DNA of 64,000 nucleotides from Altererythrobacter sp. BO-6 (lineage in GTDB: Bacteria > Pseudomonadota > Alphaproteobacteria > Sphingomonadales > Sphingomonadaceae). The position numbers were made by a program, and so were the translations under genes. Shown here one piece after another: positions 39,760-48,165 of this stretch. The first letter of the stretch is position 1. Each line of letters begins with the position of its first letter. A model generated the notes under the pieces. The model ran no database searches and had not been told where the DNA came from. It saw only the letters and a program-made list of their open reading frames with translations. Location of the stretch: positions 124,001 to 188,000 of the forward strand of contig NZ_CP049259.1 in NCBI RefSeq assembly GCF_011047315.1, read 5' to 3'.

Positions 39760-39782
39760 CAAATCCTCTCTTGAGCAATTTG
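39760..39782 (-). promoter_or_regulatory. ROSE-like RNA thermometer hairpin over the hsp20 ribosome binding site
   Basis: On the coding strand CAAATTGCTC pairs with GAGGATTTG across the loop AAGA. Nine pairs form with one bulged G, and the pairing covers the AGGA of the ribosome binding site. The left arm contains TTGCT, which is the conserved U(U/C)GCU of ROSE elements, and its bulged G opposite AGGA is their hallmark. It sits four bases from the hsp20 ATG. ROSE elements in alphaproteobacteria control hsp20 genes and melt on heating. Upstream hairpins of the full element were not worked out. Confidence 0.75.
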
Positions 39783-39909
39783 AACAAATGGAGGCCTGCC
39801 TGAGCAGCGCTTCCGCAAGTTAAGTCTCCACCCCCATTGCGGCGGGCTTCGACTTCACCCAAATAAGGTGCGAAAAAGCTGGTTCAAGATGCACTGGCAA
39901 GGGATGAAA

Positions 39910-40173
39910 ATGGCAAGGCCGAAAATCGATATTTATACCAAATTCGCTTGCGGATACTGCGTCCGGGCCAAGCACTTGCTCACCAGCAAGGGCGTGGAGT
40001 TCAACGAAATTGATGTCACCTTGGGCGGCACCAAGCGCGATGAGATGCTTCAGCGGGCACCCAATGCGATGACGGTGCCGCAGATCTTCATCGGCGACTA
40101 TCACGTCGGCGGGTCGGACGATCTCGCCGCGCTGGAGCGCGAGGGCAAGCTCGACGCCTTGCTGGCGGGCTGA
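39910..40173 (+). CDS. grxC: Glutaredoxin 3
   Basis: 87 residues. A dithiol glutaredoxin that reduces disulfides with glutathione. IDIYTKFACGYCVRAKHLL gives the active site, with CGYC in place of the common CPYC. The cis-Pro loop TVPQIFIGDYHVGGSDDL is present. The frame opens earlier, but the ATG at 39910 gives the standard family length and follows AAGGGA at a good distance. Its stop shares a base with the start of the nitrilase-family gene, so they are coupled. Confidence 0.94.
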   Translation: MARPKIDIYTKFACGYCVRAKHLLTSKGVEFNEIDVTLGGTKRDEMLQRAPNAMTVPQIFIGDYHVGGSDDLAALEREGKLDALLAG

Positions 40174-40991
40174 TGCCGAAGATCGCTGTCCTGCAAATGA
40201 CCTCGGGGATCGATCCGGCTGCGAATGCCGCGTCGATTGCCAGTGCCGTGCACGATGCAAAGGCGGGCGGCGCAGAGATGCTGTTCACGCCCGAAATGAG
40301 CGGGTTGCTGGATCGCGACCGCAAGCGCGCCGCCGCATCCATCCTGCCCGAAAGCGTATCCACTCTGCTCGCCGAAGTCCGGCAAGCTGCCGCCACGGCC
40401 AAAATCATGGTTGCACTCGGATCGCTGGCAGTCGCCCGTGAAGACGGGCGCTGGGCCAACCGCAGCTTCGTGATCGACGGCACGGGCGAAGTGATCGCTC
40501 GTTATGACAAGATCCACATGTTCGATGTCGAACTGGCCAGTGGCGAAAGCTGGCGCGAAAGCGCGGCTTATGCGCCCGGCGAAGAGGTTGTTGCGGTGGA
40601 GCACACGCCGATTGGGCGACTGGGGCTGGCCGTTTGCTATGATATCCGTTTCCCGGCGCTGTTTGAGGAACTGGGCCGGCGTCAGTGTGACGTCATCGCG
40701 ATTCCCGCCGCTTTCACGGTGCCGACCGGGCGCGACCACTGGCACCTGCTCCAGCGCGCCCGTGCCATAGAGGCCAGCGCCTTCGTGATTGCGGCGGCGC
40801 AGGTGGGGAAGCACGAAGACGGGCGCGAGACTTATGGCCATTCGCTGGTCGTCGATCCGTGGGGGGAAGTCCTGCTCGATATGGGCGGCGAAAAGCCGGG
40901 GCTTGGCTTTGCCGACGTGGATCTTGCCCGCATTGATGAGGTGCGCCGCCAACTGCCAAGTCTTGCCAATCGCCGCGCGATCGCCAAATAG
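40173..40991 (+). CDS. Carbon-nitrogen hydrolase (nitrilase superfamily, Nit1/Nit2-like)
   Basis: 272 residues. The catalytic Glu-Lys-Cys triad is visible: Glu in MLFTPEMSGLL, Lys in VIARYDKIHMFDVEL and Cys in LGLAVCYDIRFPALFEEL. The pattern fits the Nit1/Nit2 branch, where members hydrolyse omega-amides or deaminated glutathione, a repair role. The exact substrate cannot be set from sequence. It is coupled to grxC by a TGATG overlap and followed nine bases later by a DUF1178 gene, a common trio in sphingomonads. The pairing with a glutaredoxin suits a link to glutathione. Confidence 0.92.
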   Translation: MPKIAVLQMTSGIDPAANAASIASAVHDAKAGGAEMLFTPEMSGLLDRDRKRAAASILPESVSTLLAEVRQAAATAKIMVALGSLAVAREDGRWANRSFVIDGTGEVIARYDKIHMFDVELASGESWRESAAYAPGEEVVAVEHTPIGRLGLAVCYDIRFPALFEELGRRQCDVIAIPAAFTVPTGRDHWHLLQRARAIEASAFVIAAAQVGKHEDGRETYGHSLVVDPWGEVLLDMGGEKPGLGFADVDLARIDEVRRQLPSLANRRAIAK

Positions 40992-41000
40992 GCGCGCGTA

Positions 41001-41465
41001 ATGATCGTCTATGACCTCATCTGTGACGCCGGGCACCGGTTCGAAGGCTGGTTCGGTTCGTCGGCTGACTATGCCGGGCAGCGCGAGCGCGGCCTTGTGT
41101 CCTGCCCGCATTGCGGCAGCGGGGACGTGGGCAAGGCACCGATGGCTCCCGCAGTGCCAGCGAAAAGCAATACACGTCTGGAAACCCCGCCTGCGGATCG
41201 GCAGCAGGTCTCCAGCCAGCCGATGCCGCCCGAAGTCCAGCAGGCACTGGCCAAACTGGCCGAAGCGCAGGCCAAGGCGCTCAAGCAAAGCACCTGGGTG
41301 GGTGACAAGTTCGCCGAGGTGTCGCGCAAGATGCATTACGGCGAGGCGGACGAGAAGCCGATCCACGGGCAGGCCAGCTTGGAAGAAGCCAAAGGGCTGA
41401 TCGAGGAGGGCATTCCGGTGGCGCCGCTGCCGTTCCCGGTTGCGCCGCCCGATAAACTGAATTGA
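41001..41465 (+). CDS. DUF1178 family protein
   Basis: 154 residues. The N-terminus MIVYDLICDAGHRFEGWF is the DUF1178 signature, followed by VSCPHCGSGDVGKAPMAPA. The C-x-x-x-H and CPHC pairs suggest a small zinc ribbon. The C-terminal part is a charged helical region (VQQALAKLAEAQAKALK) ending in EEGIPVAPLPFPV. Function is unknown. It lies directly behind the nitrilase-family gene and 37 bases before tRNA-Arg. Confidence 0.9.
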   Translation: MIVYDLICDAGHRFEGWFGSSADYAGQRERGLVSCPHCGSGDVGKAPMAPAVPAKSNTRLETPPADRQQVSSQPMPPEVQQALAKLAEAQAKALKQSTWVGDKFAEVSRKMHYGEADEKPIHGQASLEEAKGLIEEGIPVAPLPFPVAPPDKLN

Positions 41466-41502
41466 TTGATTTAGCAGCCCGCGCTGCCTAAACCGCGCGC
41501 GG

Positions 41503-41579
41503 GCGCCCGTAGCTCAGCAGGATAGAGCATCAGATTCCTAATCTGGGGGCCATGGGTTCGAATCCCGTCGGGCGCACCA
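41503..41579 (+). tRNA. tRNA-Arg (anticodon CCT)
   Basis: A 77-base cloverleaf including an encoded CCA. The acceptor stem GCGCCCG (41503-41509) pairs with CGGGCGC (41569-41575), with A as discriminator. The D arm has TAGCTCAGCAGGATAGAGCA, the anticodon arm TCAGA-TTCCTAA-TCTGG carries CCT, and the T arm is GGGTTCGAATCCC. It decodes AGG. I noticed no repeat of its 3' end nearby, so no integrated element is evident. Confidence 0.97.
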
Positions 41580-41588
41580 ACTTTGCAG

Positions 41589-42506
41589 TCAGGGCAGGAA
41601 TCCTGCTTTCCGGGCCATTTCGATTACACCCTGTGCCAACTCTTCCGGGCGGTCCTCCTGACTGAAATGCCCGCAATGGCTCAGCATTGCATGAGGCAAT
41701 CCTGCTGCGCCCTTGACCCTGCTTGCCAACAGCGGCCCAGCCGATCCGAGTACGGGATCGTTTTCACCGAATAACGTCAGAAATGGCCTATCGAAGGCGG
41801 CTAGGCCCGCCCATGCGGCCTTATTCTCGGCGACACCTGGCTTGTCGTCCTCGACTGGGACCAGCTGCGGAAATGCCCGCGCACCGGCTTTGCTTGCTTC
41901 ATTCGGGAAGGGCGCATCGTAAGCAGCAATTTCAGCCGGACTGCGTTCGGTTTGCGTGGCACGCTGCAGGATTGCGCCAATTTCGAACTCGGGAGAGGTC
42001 TTGGCAAATTCGCGCCATGCGATGAAACCGGCGCTAGCCTGCCCACCTCCCGTGGGCAGGAAGGTATTGCTGGCAACGACGCAGGCGAAACGATCAGGCT
42101 CTTCGCCGACCATGCGCAAACCCAGCAATCCACCCCAGTCCTGGCAGAACAACGCGGCATCTTGCGGGCACACTGCGTTCCGCCATTGCTGCAGCCAGTC
42201 AACGTGGCGAACATAGGTGTAGAACGAGGGATCGTCCGGCTTGTCGCTCTTACCGAAGCCGATGAGATCGGGCGCAAGACAGCGAAAGCCTGCTTCGACC
42301 AGGATCGGGATCATCTTGCGATAAAGAAAGCTCCAGCTTGGTTCGCCATGGAACAGCAATACTGGCGGCGCATTTCGCGGCCCCTCATCGAGGTAATGCA
42401 TGCGGCCGTGGTGGCCATCGCCCAATTCGATCTCGAGCCAGTTCTCAGCAAAAGGATAGTCGGGCAAATCCGCAAATCGGGCTGGATCGTAGGAAATGAT
42501 CTTCAT
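41589..42506 (-). CDS. Haloalkane dehalogenase (alpha/beta hydrolase)
   Basis: 305 residues. It hydrolyses carbon-halogen bonds through a covalent ester. HGEPSWSFLYR (53-63) gives the oxyanion region. The nucleophile is Asp123 in FCQDWGGLLGLR with the halide-binding Trp124 next to it. The His in LSHCGHFSQEDRPEELA and an Asp in FGENDPVLGSAG complete the triad. The pattern fits the HLD-I subfamily (DhlA/DhmA-like). The natural substrate is unknown. Its 3' end is nine bases from the tRNA on the other strand. Marine and sphingomonad genomes often carry such genes. Confidence 0.88.
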   Translation of the reverse strand: MKIISYDPARFADLPDYPFAENWLEIELGDGHHGRMHYLDEGPRNAPPVLLFHGEPSWSFLYRKMIPILVEAGFRCLAPDLIGFGKSDKPDDPSFYTYVRHVDWLQQWRNAVCPQDAALFCQDWGGLLGLRMVGEEPDRFACVVASNTFLPTGGGQASAGFIAWREFAKTSPEFEIGAILQRATQTERSPAEIAAYDAPFPNEASKAGARAFPQLVPVEDDKPGVAENKAAWAGLAAFDRPFLTLFGENDPVLGSAGPLLASRVKGAAGLPHAMLSHCGHFSQEDRPEELAQGVIEMARKAGFLP

Positions 42507-42569
42507 CGCTGGGCTTCTTCCTTTCGCGTGATCGCTTCTGTTTCCTGTAACGGGGAAACACGAAGATAA

Positions 42570-43415
42570 TCAGCTTTCGATCGGCACGCTATGCTTGAAG
42601 GTGTGCGTGACATAGGGGAACGGGATCTCGATCCCGGCGCTGTCCAGTGCCTGCTTGATCGCACGGACGACCTTGTCACGGCTCGCAAGTTCATCGGCCG
42701 GCGACGAGCCTGCCCACCAGCGCACCAGGAAGTCGACCGAGCTCGAGTTGAACTCGTTCGCGAAGACGTCGATTCCCTTGCCGACATCGACCGCGTCGAC
42801 CCGTTCGACGGCCTTGCGGATCACTTCGGCGGCCTTGTCGAGATCGGCGTCATAAGAAACGCCGACCACCACCGAATGGCAGCGCTGTTCGACATCGGTG
42901 AGGATTTCGACTGGGTTCTTGAACAGGATCGAATTGGGCACCACGGTAAGTTCGCCTGAGCCGGCCCGGATATGCGTTTCGCGCAGGGTAATGTGCTCCA
43001 CCTTGCCGCTGATGCCTTCGCAGGCGATAAAATCGCCGATCCGCATCTTTTCGCGCAGCATGATCAGCACGCCGGCCAGGAAATTCTCGAAGATATCCTG
43101 GAATGCAAAGCCAATCGCGACAGCGCCGATACCAAGCCCGGCAAACAGGCTGCCAGGGGTCAGGTCGGGGAAAACGATGATCGCGGCCAGCATTACCCCG
43201 AACAGCCAGATCGCAAGCTTCACCAGCGTCTCGATCAGCGTCTTGAGCGAAGGGCGCAACTCGGTCTTGCCAGTCAATTTGTCGGCGATCTTCGCCGCCG
43301 AACCAGCAATCAGCCCGGTCACCAGCAGCACGATGATGGCGATCACGATCACCGGGATGGAGCTTACGAAACTCTGCCACATGGACGTGACCTGGTAATC
43401 TATCTGGCTGAACAT
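42570..43415 (-). CDS. mscS: MscS-type small mechanosensitive channel
   Basis: 281 residues. Three membrane helices (about 18-40, 60-80, 88-110) are followed by the MscS beta domain and the alpha/beta vestibule. The pore helix region reads FAGLGIGAVAIGFAFQDIFE with LAGVLIMLREKMRIGDFI after it, and ELTVVPNSILFKNPVEI marks the beta domain. It releases osmolytes on hypo-osmotic shock from the inner membrane. The frame is open far upstream, but the ATG at 43415 gives the normal short N-terminus MFSQIDYQVTSMWQ. Confidence 0.93.
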   Translation of the reverse strand: MFSQIDYQVTSMWQSFVSSIPVIVIAIIVLLVTGLIAGSAAKIADKLTGKTELRPSLKTLIETLVKLAIWLFGVMLAAIIVFPDLTPGSLFAGLGIGAVAIGFAFQDIFENFLAGVLIMLREKMRIGDFIACEGISGKVEHITLRETHIRAGSGELTVVPNSILFKNPVEILTDVEQRCHSVVVGVSYDADLDKAAEVIRKAVERVDAVDVGKGIDVFANEFNSSSVDFLVRWWAGSSPADELASRDKVVRAIKQALDSAGIEIPFPYVTHTFKHSVPIES

Positions 43416-43567
43416 GCGCTTGTCCCCTTTGCTATCCTCAATCGATAAAGCAGGGCGGGGGTTCCGAAAAGGCTTGTTGCAGCGGTATCTAGCAACTTGA
43501 GCAGGTGGACTTGCGCGCTGCACTTGGGCAAGCAGCGGGCCAGTTTTTGAGAGGACAAGTCCCGCCG

Positions 43568-44725
43568 ATGCAGGAAAGCAATGAACTGGCCGAAATCCGC
43601 CGCGCGGTGCGCGCACTGTGCGACGAGTTTCCGGGCGAATACTGGCGGGAGAGGGATCGTACGCGCGATTACCCGGCGGAGTTCGTTGACGCGCTGACGC
43701 GCTCTGGCTTCCTCGCTGCGCTGATTCCCGAAGAATTCGGCGGCAGCGGGCTGAAGCTCGATGCGGCCGCCGTGATCATGGAGGAAATCCAGGCATCGGG
43801 CTGCAATGGCGGCGCAGCCCATGCGCAAATGTACATCATGAACACGCTGCTGCGGTACGGCAGCCAGGCACAGAAGGCCGAGTACCTGCCGCGAATTGCC
43901 AGCGGTGAATTGCGCTTGCAGGCATTCGGCGTGTCCGAGCCGACCAGTGGCACCGACACGCTTTCGCTCAAGACGCGGGCGGTCCGTGACGGCGATCACT
44001 ATGTCGTCAATGGGCAGAAGATCTGGACCAGCCGCGCCGAACATTCGGACCTGATGCTGTTGCTTGCCCGGACGACGCCGCGCGACCAGGTCGAGAAGCG
44101 GACCGAGGGCCTCTCAATCTTCCTCGTCGACATGCGCGAGGTGGTGGGGAAGGGCATGACCATCAAGCCGATCCGCACGATGATGAACCACTCCTCTTGC
44201 GAAGTGTTCTTCGATGACATGCGGATCCCGGCAAGTGCCCTGATTGGCGAGGAAGGGAAGGGCTTCCGCTATATCCTGTCCGGCATGAACGCCGAGCGGA
44301 TCCTGATCGCGGCAGAATGCATTGGCGATGCCAAGTGGTTCATCGAAAAGGCCAAGGCCTACGCTAGCGAGCGCGAGGTGTTCGGCCGCCCGATCGGCCA
44401 GAACCAGGGTGTGCAGTTCCCGATCGCGCGGTGTTATGCACAGATGCGCGCCGCCGAGCTGATGGTGCATCATGCAGCCCATGTCTACGATCAGGGCGGA
44501 AACCCGGGCGAGGAAGCGAACATGGCGAAGCTGCTTGCGTCGGAAGCCAGCTGGGCCGCCGCCGACATGTGCGTGCAGACCTTCGGCGGCTTCGGTTTTG
44601 CCGAGGAATATGATGTTGAGCGCAAGTTCCGCGAGGCGCGGCTCTATACCGTGGCGCCGATTTCGACGAACCTGATCCTGTCTTATCTGTCGGAGCATGT
44701 CCTCGGTCTGCCGCGTTCCTACTGA
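43568..44725 (+). CDS. Acyl-CoA dehydrogenase
   Basis: 385 residues. A flavoprotein that makes the alpha-beta double bond in acyl-CoA substrates. Family motifs are LQAFGVSEPTSGTDTLSLKT for FAD and substrate, YVVNGQKIWTSRAEHSD, and the C-terminal CVQTFGGFGFAEEYDVERKF with RLYTVAPISTNLILSYL. The substrate chain length or branching cannot be fixed by eye. The ATG at 43568 follows GAGGACAAG and gives the normal N-terminus. It is a single gene divergent from mscS, without beta-oxidation partners in view. Confidence 0.93.
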   Translation: MQESNELAEIRRAVRALCDEFPGEYWRERDRTRDYPAEFVDALTRSGFLAALIPEEFGGSGLKLDAAAVIMEEIQASGCNGGAAHAQMYIMNTLLRYGSQAQKAEYLPRIASGELRLQAFGVSEPTSGTDTLSLKTRAVRDGDHYVVNGQKIWTSRAEHSDLMLLLARTTPRDQVEKRTEGLSIFLVDMREVVGKGMTIKPIRTMMNHSSCEVFFDDMRIPASALIGEEGKGFRYILSGMNAERILIAAECIGDAKWFIEKAKAYASEREVFGRPIGQNQGVQFPIARCYAQMRAAELMVHHAAHVYDQGGNPGEEANMAKLLASEASWAAADMCVQTFGGFGFAEEYDVERKFREARLYTVAPISTNLILSYLSEHVLGLPRSY

Positions 44726-44796
44726 TATCCCGCACAAACCGCTTGATCGCGCGCGTTAACTGTGATTCTGTGCGGTTCGGGACAGTCGGGGACAAA

Positions 44797-45096
44797 ATGC
44801 GCAAACCACCCAAGGAACAGATTCGGCAGGCATTGGCGCTCGCTGCGCTGCTGCTGATCGCGGGGTTTGCCGTTGCCGGGCCGACCGGATTGCTCGCCTG
44901 GAACGAGAGCGAGGAAGTCCTCAAATTGCGACAGGCGCAAATCGCCCAGCTTCAGGCAGAGCGCGATGCGCTCAAGAACAAGGTTGACCGGCTCAATCCC
45001 GATGGCGCCGATCCTGACCTGGTTGGCGAATTGCTGCGCAGCAATCTCAATGTCGTTCACCCGGATGAAGTGGTGATCACGCTCGAGGACGAATAG
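44797..45096 (+). CDS. ftsB: Septum formation initiator FtsB/DivIC family
   Basis: 99 residues. One membrane helix (about 10-32: ALALAALLLIAGFAVAGPTG) is followed by a coiled coil (EEVLKLRQAQIAQLQAERDA) and a short C-terminal region. This is the bitopic FtsB layout, part of the FtsQLB division complex. The position directly before pdhA is the usual one in alphaproteobacteria. The ATG at 44797 is chosen because it gives the short basic cytoplasmic lead MRKPPKEQIR. The open frame begins earlier at 44743. Confidence 0.88.
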   Translation: MRKPPKEQIRQALALAALLLIAGFAVAGPTGLLAWNESEEVLKLRQAQIAQLQAERDALKNKVDRLNPDGADPDLVGELLRSNLNVVHPDEVVITLEDE

Positions 45097-45144
45097 CGGC
45101 GTCCATTTGCATGAAGATTTCGTATGCAGGATACGCGCTTGACG

Positions 45145-45174
45145 TTGCGTCAGCGCGTGGCTTGCGCCTATAGC
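45145..45174 (+). promoter_or_regulatory. Promoter candidate for pdhA-pdhB
   Basis: TTGCGT (45145-45150) and TATAGC (45169-45174) stand 18 bases apart in the 131-base gap between ftsB and pdhA. A stronger TTGACG at 45139-45144 has poor spacing (24 bases). The element lies about 50 bases before the start codon. The match is partial and untested. Confidence 0.35.
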
Positions 45175-45227
45175 GATGCCCGAACCCCGCCTCCCCGGGA
45201 TGAACAGAAACTGCAAGGATTTGAGCT

Positions 45228-46307
45228 TTGGCCAAAGCCGCGAAGACGCAACAGAAATCGCCCAGCAAAGCTGCATCGGACAATCCAGACTTCGCTCTTC
45301 ATTCGCTCCAGGCAGCGCATGAGAAGAAGCCGCATTACGATGCGAGCGCCGAAGAAATGCTGCATTTCTATGAGCAGATGTTGCTGATCCGCCGGTTTGA
45401 GGAAAAGGCCGGCCAGCTCTATGGTCTCGGCCTGATCGGCGGTTTCTGCCATCTCTATATCGGCCAGGAAGCGGTGGCAGTGGGGCTCCAGTCGGCACTG
45501 ACTGAAGGGCTCGACAGCGTCATCACCGGCTATCGCGATCATGGCCACATGCTCGCCTATGGCATCGATCCCAATGTGATCATGGCCGAACTGACCGGGC
45601 GCCAGGCTGGGATCTCGAAGGGCAAGGGCGGGTCGATGCACATGTTCTCGACCGAGCACAAATTCTATGGGGGGCACGGCATCGTCGGCGCCCAGGTGGC
45701 GCTCGGTGGCGGTCTGGCGCTGGCCCACAAGTACAACGAAGACGGCGGGCTCTGCCTGGCCTATTTCGGCGATGGCGCGGCGAACCAGGGCCAGGTCTAC
45801 GAGACCTTCAATATGGCTGCGCTGTGGAACCTACCGATCGTGTTCGTGGTCGAGAACAACCAGTATGCCATGGGCACCGCGGTGCGCCGCAGCTCGGCCG
45901 AGACCGAATTCTACCGCCGTGGCACGGCATTCCGCATTCCCGGCATGAAGGTCAACGGCATGAACGTGCTGGAAGTACGAGGGGCCGCAGAGATTGCCTT
46001 TGCCCATGTGCGCGAAGGCAAGGGTCCCGTGCTAATGGAGTGCGAAACCTATCGCTATCGCGGCCACTCGATGTCCGACCCTGCGAAATACCGCAGCCGC
46101 GAGGAGGTGCAGGACGTGCGCGAGCACAAGGACCCGATCGAAGGCTTGAAGAAAGTTCTGCTGGAACAGGGCAAGAGCGAAGACGATCTGAAGGCGATCG
46201 ACAAAGCGATCCGCGCGCGTGTCGCTGAAAGCGCCGATTTCGCTGAAACCTCGCCAGAGCCGGAAGCAGGCGAACTCTACACCGATGTGCTGGTGGAGGA
46301 GTATTGA
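45228..46307 (+). CDS. pdhA: Pyruvate dehydrogenase E1 component, alpha subunit (TTG start)
   Basis: 359 residues. With PdhB it decarboxylates pyruvate using thiamine diphosphate and passes the acetyl group to lipoyl-E2. The thiamine motif runs YFGDGAANQGQVYETFNMAA with VFVVENNQYAMG, and the phosphorylatable-loop region reads YRYRGHSMSDPAKYRSREE. The start is TTG at 45228, giving MAKAAKTQQKS, with AAGGA eight bases upstream. No ATG or GTG gives the conserved N-terminal region in full. pdhB follows three bases after the stop. Confidence 0.96.
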   Translation: MAKAAKTQQKSPSKAASDNPDFALHSLQAAHEKKPHYDASAEEMLHFYEQMLLIRRFEEKAGQLYGLGLIGGFCHLYIGQEAVAVGLQSALTEGLDSVITGYRDHGHMLAYGIDPNVIMAELTGRQAGISKGKGGSMHMFSTEHKFYGGHGIVGAQVALGGGLALAHKYNEDGGLCLAYFGDGAANQGQVYETFNMAALWNLPIVFVVENNQYAMGTAVRRSSAETEFYRRGTAFRIPGMKVNGMNVLEVRGAAEIAFAHVREGKGPVLMECETYRYRGHSMSDPAKYRSREEVQDVREHKDPIEGLKKVLLEQGKSEDDLKAIDKAIRARVAESADFAETSPEPEAGELYTDVLVEEY

Positions 46308-46310
46308 GCC

Positions 46311-47681
46311 ATGGCTATCGAACTCAAGATGCCCGCGCTTTCTCCGACTATGGAAGAAGGGACGCTCGCCCGTTGGCTCAAGCAGGAAGGCGATGCCATC
46401 GCTCCGGGTGACATCATCGCCGAGATCGAGACCGACAAGGCGACGATGGAATTCGAAGCCATTGACGATGGCGTGCTGGGCAAGATCCTGGTCCCCGAAG
46501 GCACTGAGAACGTAAAGGTTGGCGCGGTGATCGCACTGATCGAAGGCGAGGGTGGGGCAGAAGCGCCTGCGGCTGAAACGCCCGCACCGGCTCCTGCGCC
46601 TGCGCCTGCTCCAGCACCGGCTCCTGCGCCTGCTGCAGCTCCCGCGAAGCCCGCTCCGGCCTTGGCAAAGTCCGATCCCGCAATCCCCGAAGGCACCAGC
46701 TTCACCAGCACCTCGGTGCGCGAAGCGCTGCGCGATGGCATGGCAGAGGAAATGCGCCGCGATCCGCGCGTCTTCGTGATGGGTGAGGAAGTCGCCGAGT
46801 ACCAGGGCGCCTACAAGGTCACCCAGGGCCTGCTCGACGAATTCGGGCCGAAGCGCGTGATCGACACGCCGATTACCGAATATGGTTTCGCCGGGATCGG
46901 CACCGGCGCCGCCATGGGTGGTCTCAGGCCGATCGTCGAATTCATGACCTTCAACTTCGCGATGCAGGCGATCGACCACATCATCAATTCGGCTGCGAAG
47001 ACCAATTACATGTCAGGCGGGCAGATGCGCTGCCCGGTGGTGTTCCGCGGACCCAATGGCGCGGCCAGCCGCGTTGGCGCGCAGCACAGCCAGAACTATG
47101 GCCCGTGGTATGCCTCGGTACCGGGCCTGATCGTGATCGCGCCCTATGACAGCGCCGATGCGAAGGGGCTGATGAAGGCTGCGATCCGAAGCGAGGACCC
47201 GGTCGTGTTCCTCGAAAACGAGCTGGTTTATGGCCGCAGCTTCGATGTGCCGGATCTTGACGATTACGTGCTGCCGATCGGCAAGGCGCGGATCATGCGC
47301 GAAGGCAAGGACGTCACCATCGTCAGCTATTCGATCGGCGTAGGCCTTGCGCTCGACGCCGCTGCCCAACTGGCCGAGGAAGGCATCGACGCCGAAGTGA
47401 TCGACCTGCGCACGCTGCGCCCGCTCGACAAGGAAGCGATCCTGACTTCGCTGGCCAAGACCAATCGCCTGGTCATCGCCGAAGAAGGCTGGCCGGTATG
47501 CTCGATCGCTTCCGAAGTGATCGCGATCTGCATGGAGGAAGGTTTCGACCACCTCGATGCGCCGGTGCTGCGTGTCTGCAATGAGGACGTGCCACTGCCC
47601 TATGCCGCGAACCTCGAAAAGCTGGCGCTAATCGATACGCCGCGGATCGTCGCGGCAGCGAAGAAGGTCTGCTACAAGTAG
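46311..47681 (+). CDS. pdhB: Pyruvate dehydrogenase E1 component, beta subunit, with N-terminal lipoyl domain
   Basis: 456 residues. Residues 1-80 are a lipoyl domain ([20 protein letters not shown]) whose lipoylated Lys is in [13 protein letters not shown] flexible Ala-Pro linker of about 45 residues follows, with an (AP)n run. The E1 beta domain starts near [15 protein letters not shown] and contains [40 protein letters not shown] and [17 protein letters not shown]. An E1 beta that carries its own lipoyl domain is typical of alphaproteobacteria. lipA, which makes lipoate, lies at 61.9 kb. A hairpin follows the stop by 10 bases. Confidence 0.97.
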   Translation: MAIELKMPALSPTMEEGTLARWLKQEGDAIAPGDIIAEIETDKATMEFEAIDDGVLGKILVPEGTENVKVGAVIALIEGEGGAEAPAAETPAPAPAPAPAPAPAPAPAAAPAKPAPALAKSDPAIPEGTSFTSTSVREALRDGMAEEMRRDPRVFVMGEEVAEYQGAYKVTQGLLDEFGPKRVIDTPITEYGFAGIGTGAAMGGLRPIVEFMTFNFAMQAIDHIINSAAKTNYMSGGQMRCPVVFRGPNGAASRVGAQHSQNYGPWYASVPGLIVIAPYDSADAKGLMKAAIRSEDPVVFLENELVYGRSFDVPDLDDYVLPIGKARIMREGKDVTIVSYSIGVGLALDAAAQLAEEGIDAEVIDLRTLRPLDKEAILTSLAKTNRLVIAEEGWPVCSIASEVIAICMEEGFDHLDAPVLRVCNEDVPLPYAANLEKLALIDTPRIVAAAKKVCYK

Positions 47682-47691
47682 GCGATAAACG

Positions 47692-47714
47692 AAGGGGGCG
47701 ATAACCGCCCCCTT
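47692..47714. terminator. Hairpin terminator between pdhB and the tad genes
   Basis: A perfect nine-base-pair stem, AAGGGGGCG (47692-47700) with CGCCCCCTT (47706-47714), and a five-base loop ATAAC. T-runs are short on both sides (TTACT on plus, TTCGTTT on minus), so it may work weakly for both pdhB and the convergent tadE gene. Confidence 0.65.
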
Positions 47715-47733
47715 ACTCCCGGACTCTCTGGAC

Positions 47734-48165
47734 TCACTCGTCGATCAGGAAGATCGGGCGCGAGAAGGTCAGCGTGGGCGATGCCCAGTTAACCAGCGGC
47801 ACAACCGCAGGCGGTGTATAGGTCAGGGTTAGCGTCTTTTCGAATGTCCCGAACACGCGCGGGCTCGCCACTTCGGTGATCGTTGCTTCGAAACTGGCCT
47901 GCAAAAGGTAAGGTGCCCCTTCGCCCCTGGCTTCCGCCCAATCCTCGATCGCTTCGTCCGAGATTTCATTGCCCTTCTGATATTCCACCACAGCATAGCG
48001 GGCCGTTTCCGATGCGATCGAGCGCAAGGCATTCTGGGCCTGCATACCCAGGCCAACCTGGAAAACGCCGAACAGCATGGCGATTACGGCCGGTGCTAGC
48101 ACCGCAAACTCGATAATCGTGGACCCGCTTTCATCGCGGGCGAGATGGTGCAGCGGCCGGTTCAT
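47734..48165 (-). CDS. TadE-like pseudopilin
   Basis: 143 residues. The N-terminus MNRPLHHLARDESGSTIIEFAVLAP... shows the TadE signature: a basic lead, then G-S-T-I-I-E-F-A and a hydrophobic helix (about 17-40), the type IVb prepilin-like region processed by a prepilin peptidase in Flp pilus systems. The rest is a soluble C-terminal domain ending FSRPIFLIDE. The ATG overlaps the stop of the preceding tadE-like gene by four bases. It is the last of three pilin-type genes, and none of the motor genes (tadA, cpaC and so on) are in the window. Confidence 0.85.
   Translation of the reverse strand: MNRPLHHLARDESGSTIIEFAVLAPAVIAMLFGVFQVGLGMQAQNALRSIASETARYAVVEYQKGNEISDEAIEDWAEARGEGAPYLLQASFEATITEVASPRVFGTFEKTLTLTYTPPAVVPLVNWASPTLTFSRPIFLIDE

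Noticed and set aside
41580..43500. Genomic island inserted at tRNA-Arg(CCT)
   Set aside because: No integrase and no noticeable repeat of the tRNA 3' end in the window, and the following genes are ordinary chromosomal families.
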